Shown here one piece after another: positions 6,324-6,720 of a DNA stretch of 6,720 bases. The notes under the pieces are model-generated. The model was not told the origin of the DNA and searched no databases. It worked only from the letters and a program-made list of their open reading frames with translations. The stretch spans positions 1-6,720 of the forward strand of contig JAHFTZ010000139.1 of the NCBI GenBank assembly GCA_023265355.1, in the 5' to 3' direction. The position numbers and the translations under genes were made by a program. The stretch comes from Terriglobus sp. GTDB lineage: Bacteria; Acidobacteriota; Terriglobia; Terriglobales; Acidobacteriaceae. Each line of letters begins with the position of its first letter. Position 1 is the stretch's first letter.

Positions 6324-6720
6324 ATGTCTAAAGATATCGTCAGGATAAATAACCACGGAGATGAGTTCGAACTAGTAGGAATTCTAGCGAGGGTGCAGAT
6401 ACCTGGTTGGGACACGGGAAACCAGTTCTCGATGGTGGAGCTTATCTCCCCTCCGGGTTCGGGTACGCCCCTACATAGACATAACCGCTCTGACCAGATG
6501 ATCTTTGTTTTGGAAGGCCAGATAGACATATTGGCTGACTCTGAGAGCTTTTCTCTTGTTAAAGGTGAGAGCTGCCTCATTCGCAGAGGTACACCACATA
6601 TTGAAGTCAATCGAAGTCATTCTGAAAGTCGTGTGATTACTGTACATTCGCCCGGCTTCTTCAGCGAGTTTGTCCGATTGGCTGGAACTCCATTCCACCC
6701 GGGTTCGAAGGTGACACCTG
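6324..6720 (+). CDS. Cupin-fold protein with Gln at the usual metal-ligand Glu position, 3' end cut by the window
   Basis: The frame is open for 132 codons to the right edge. It encodes a small single-domain cupin of the type often labelled quercetin-dioxygenase-like; its substrate is unknown. Cupin motif 1 is clear: His51-x-His53 in PLHRH, then x4, then Gln58 where Glu is usual, then x6 and Gly65 (VLEG 62-65). Motif 2 is also present: Gly81, Arg87 where Pro is usual, Gly89, His92 in GTPH, and Asn96. The metal set would be His51, His53, Gln58 and His92. SPGFFSEFVRLAGTP at 109-123 matches the tail of this group. Codon use differs from the other genes: ATA four times, CTA three times, AGA and AGG twice each, with about 49% GC. 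This and the GC-poor upstream spacer suggest acquisition from elsewhere. There is no signal peptide or membrane span. The fold is firm; any enzymatic role is inference. Confidence 0.85.
   Translation, partial: MSKDIVRINNHGDEFELVGILARVQIPGWDTGNQFSMVELISPPGSGTPLHRHNRSDQMIFVLEGQIDILADSESFSLVKGESCLIRRGTPHIEVNRSHSESRVITVHSPGFFSEFVRLAGTPFHPGSKVTP

Noticed and set aside
6281..6698. Minus-strand open frames opposite the cupin gene
   Set aside because: The plus-strand frame has both cupin motifs and a strong ribosome binding site; the antisense frames have no motif.
1..6720. CRISPR array, tRNA, rRNA, insertion sequence or toxin-antitoxin pair
   Set aside because: I saw no spaced repeats, cloverleaf, transposase motifs or small paired genes on either strand.

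Overview
The window looks like bacterial chromosome from an Acidobacteriota-type Gram-negative, possibly the Terriglobia group (Granulicella, Edaphobacter or Terriglobus relatives). This placement is an inference. It rests on GC-rich coding DNA (about 60-65% in lines I sampled by eye), an outer-membrane patatin with a GGGAL-type active-site loop, and a secreted DUF4252-like protein. No rRNA or marker gene is present to confirm it.

Layout. (1) Positions 67-2286 (+) encode a PlpD-like type Vd autotransporter: signal peptide, patatin lipase, POTRA-like segment and Omp85-family barrel. (2) Four genes converge on it from the minus strand, in transcription order from 5257 down to 2306: a 90-residue single-span membrane protein, the malonyl-CoA:ACP transacylase fabD, an OppD/DppD-type ABC ATPase whose ATG overlaps the fabD stop by 4 bases, and a COG0639-type metallophosphoesterase. 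Gaps are 47, -4 and 65 bases, so they are probably one operon. (3) A divergent intergenic region of about 200 bases (5258-5463) carries a 15-base imperfect direct repeat flanking a perfect 10-base palindrome. (4) Positions 5464-6039 (+) encode a secreted DUF4252-like protein. (5) From about 6040 to the right edge base composition falls to roughly 48-49% GC. This part holds 284 noncoding bases with a plausible sigma-70 promoter, then the 5' part of a cupin gene cut by the window end.

How the genes relate. FabD supplies malonyl-ACP for fatty acid synthesis. The patatin autotransporter would cleave acyl chains from lipids at or outside the outer membrane, but it is convergent and probably separately controlled. 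The ABC ATPase has no permease or binding-protein gene beside it here, so its partners must lie elsewhere or its role differs from classical peptide import.

I did not find a convincing new multi-gene system. The points most worth checking are the altered oxyanion loop of the patatin, the orphan shortened ABC ATPase coupled to fabD, the operator-like repeat at 5343-5380, and the low-GC right end with a cupin whose usual metal-binding Glu is Gln.
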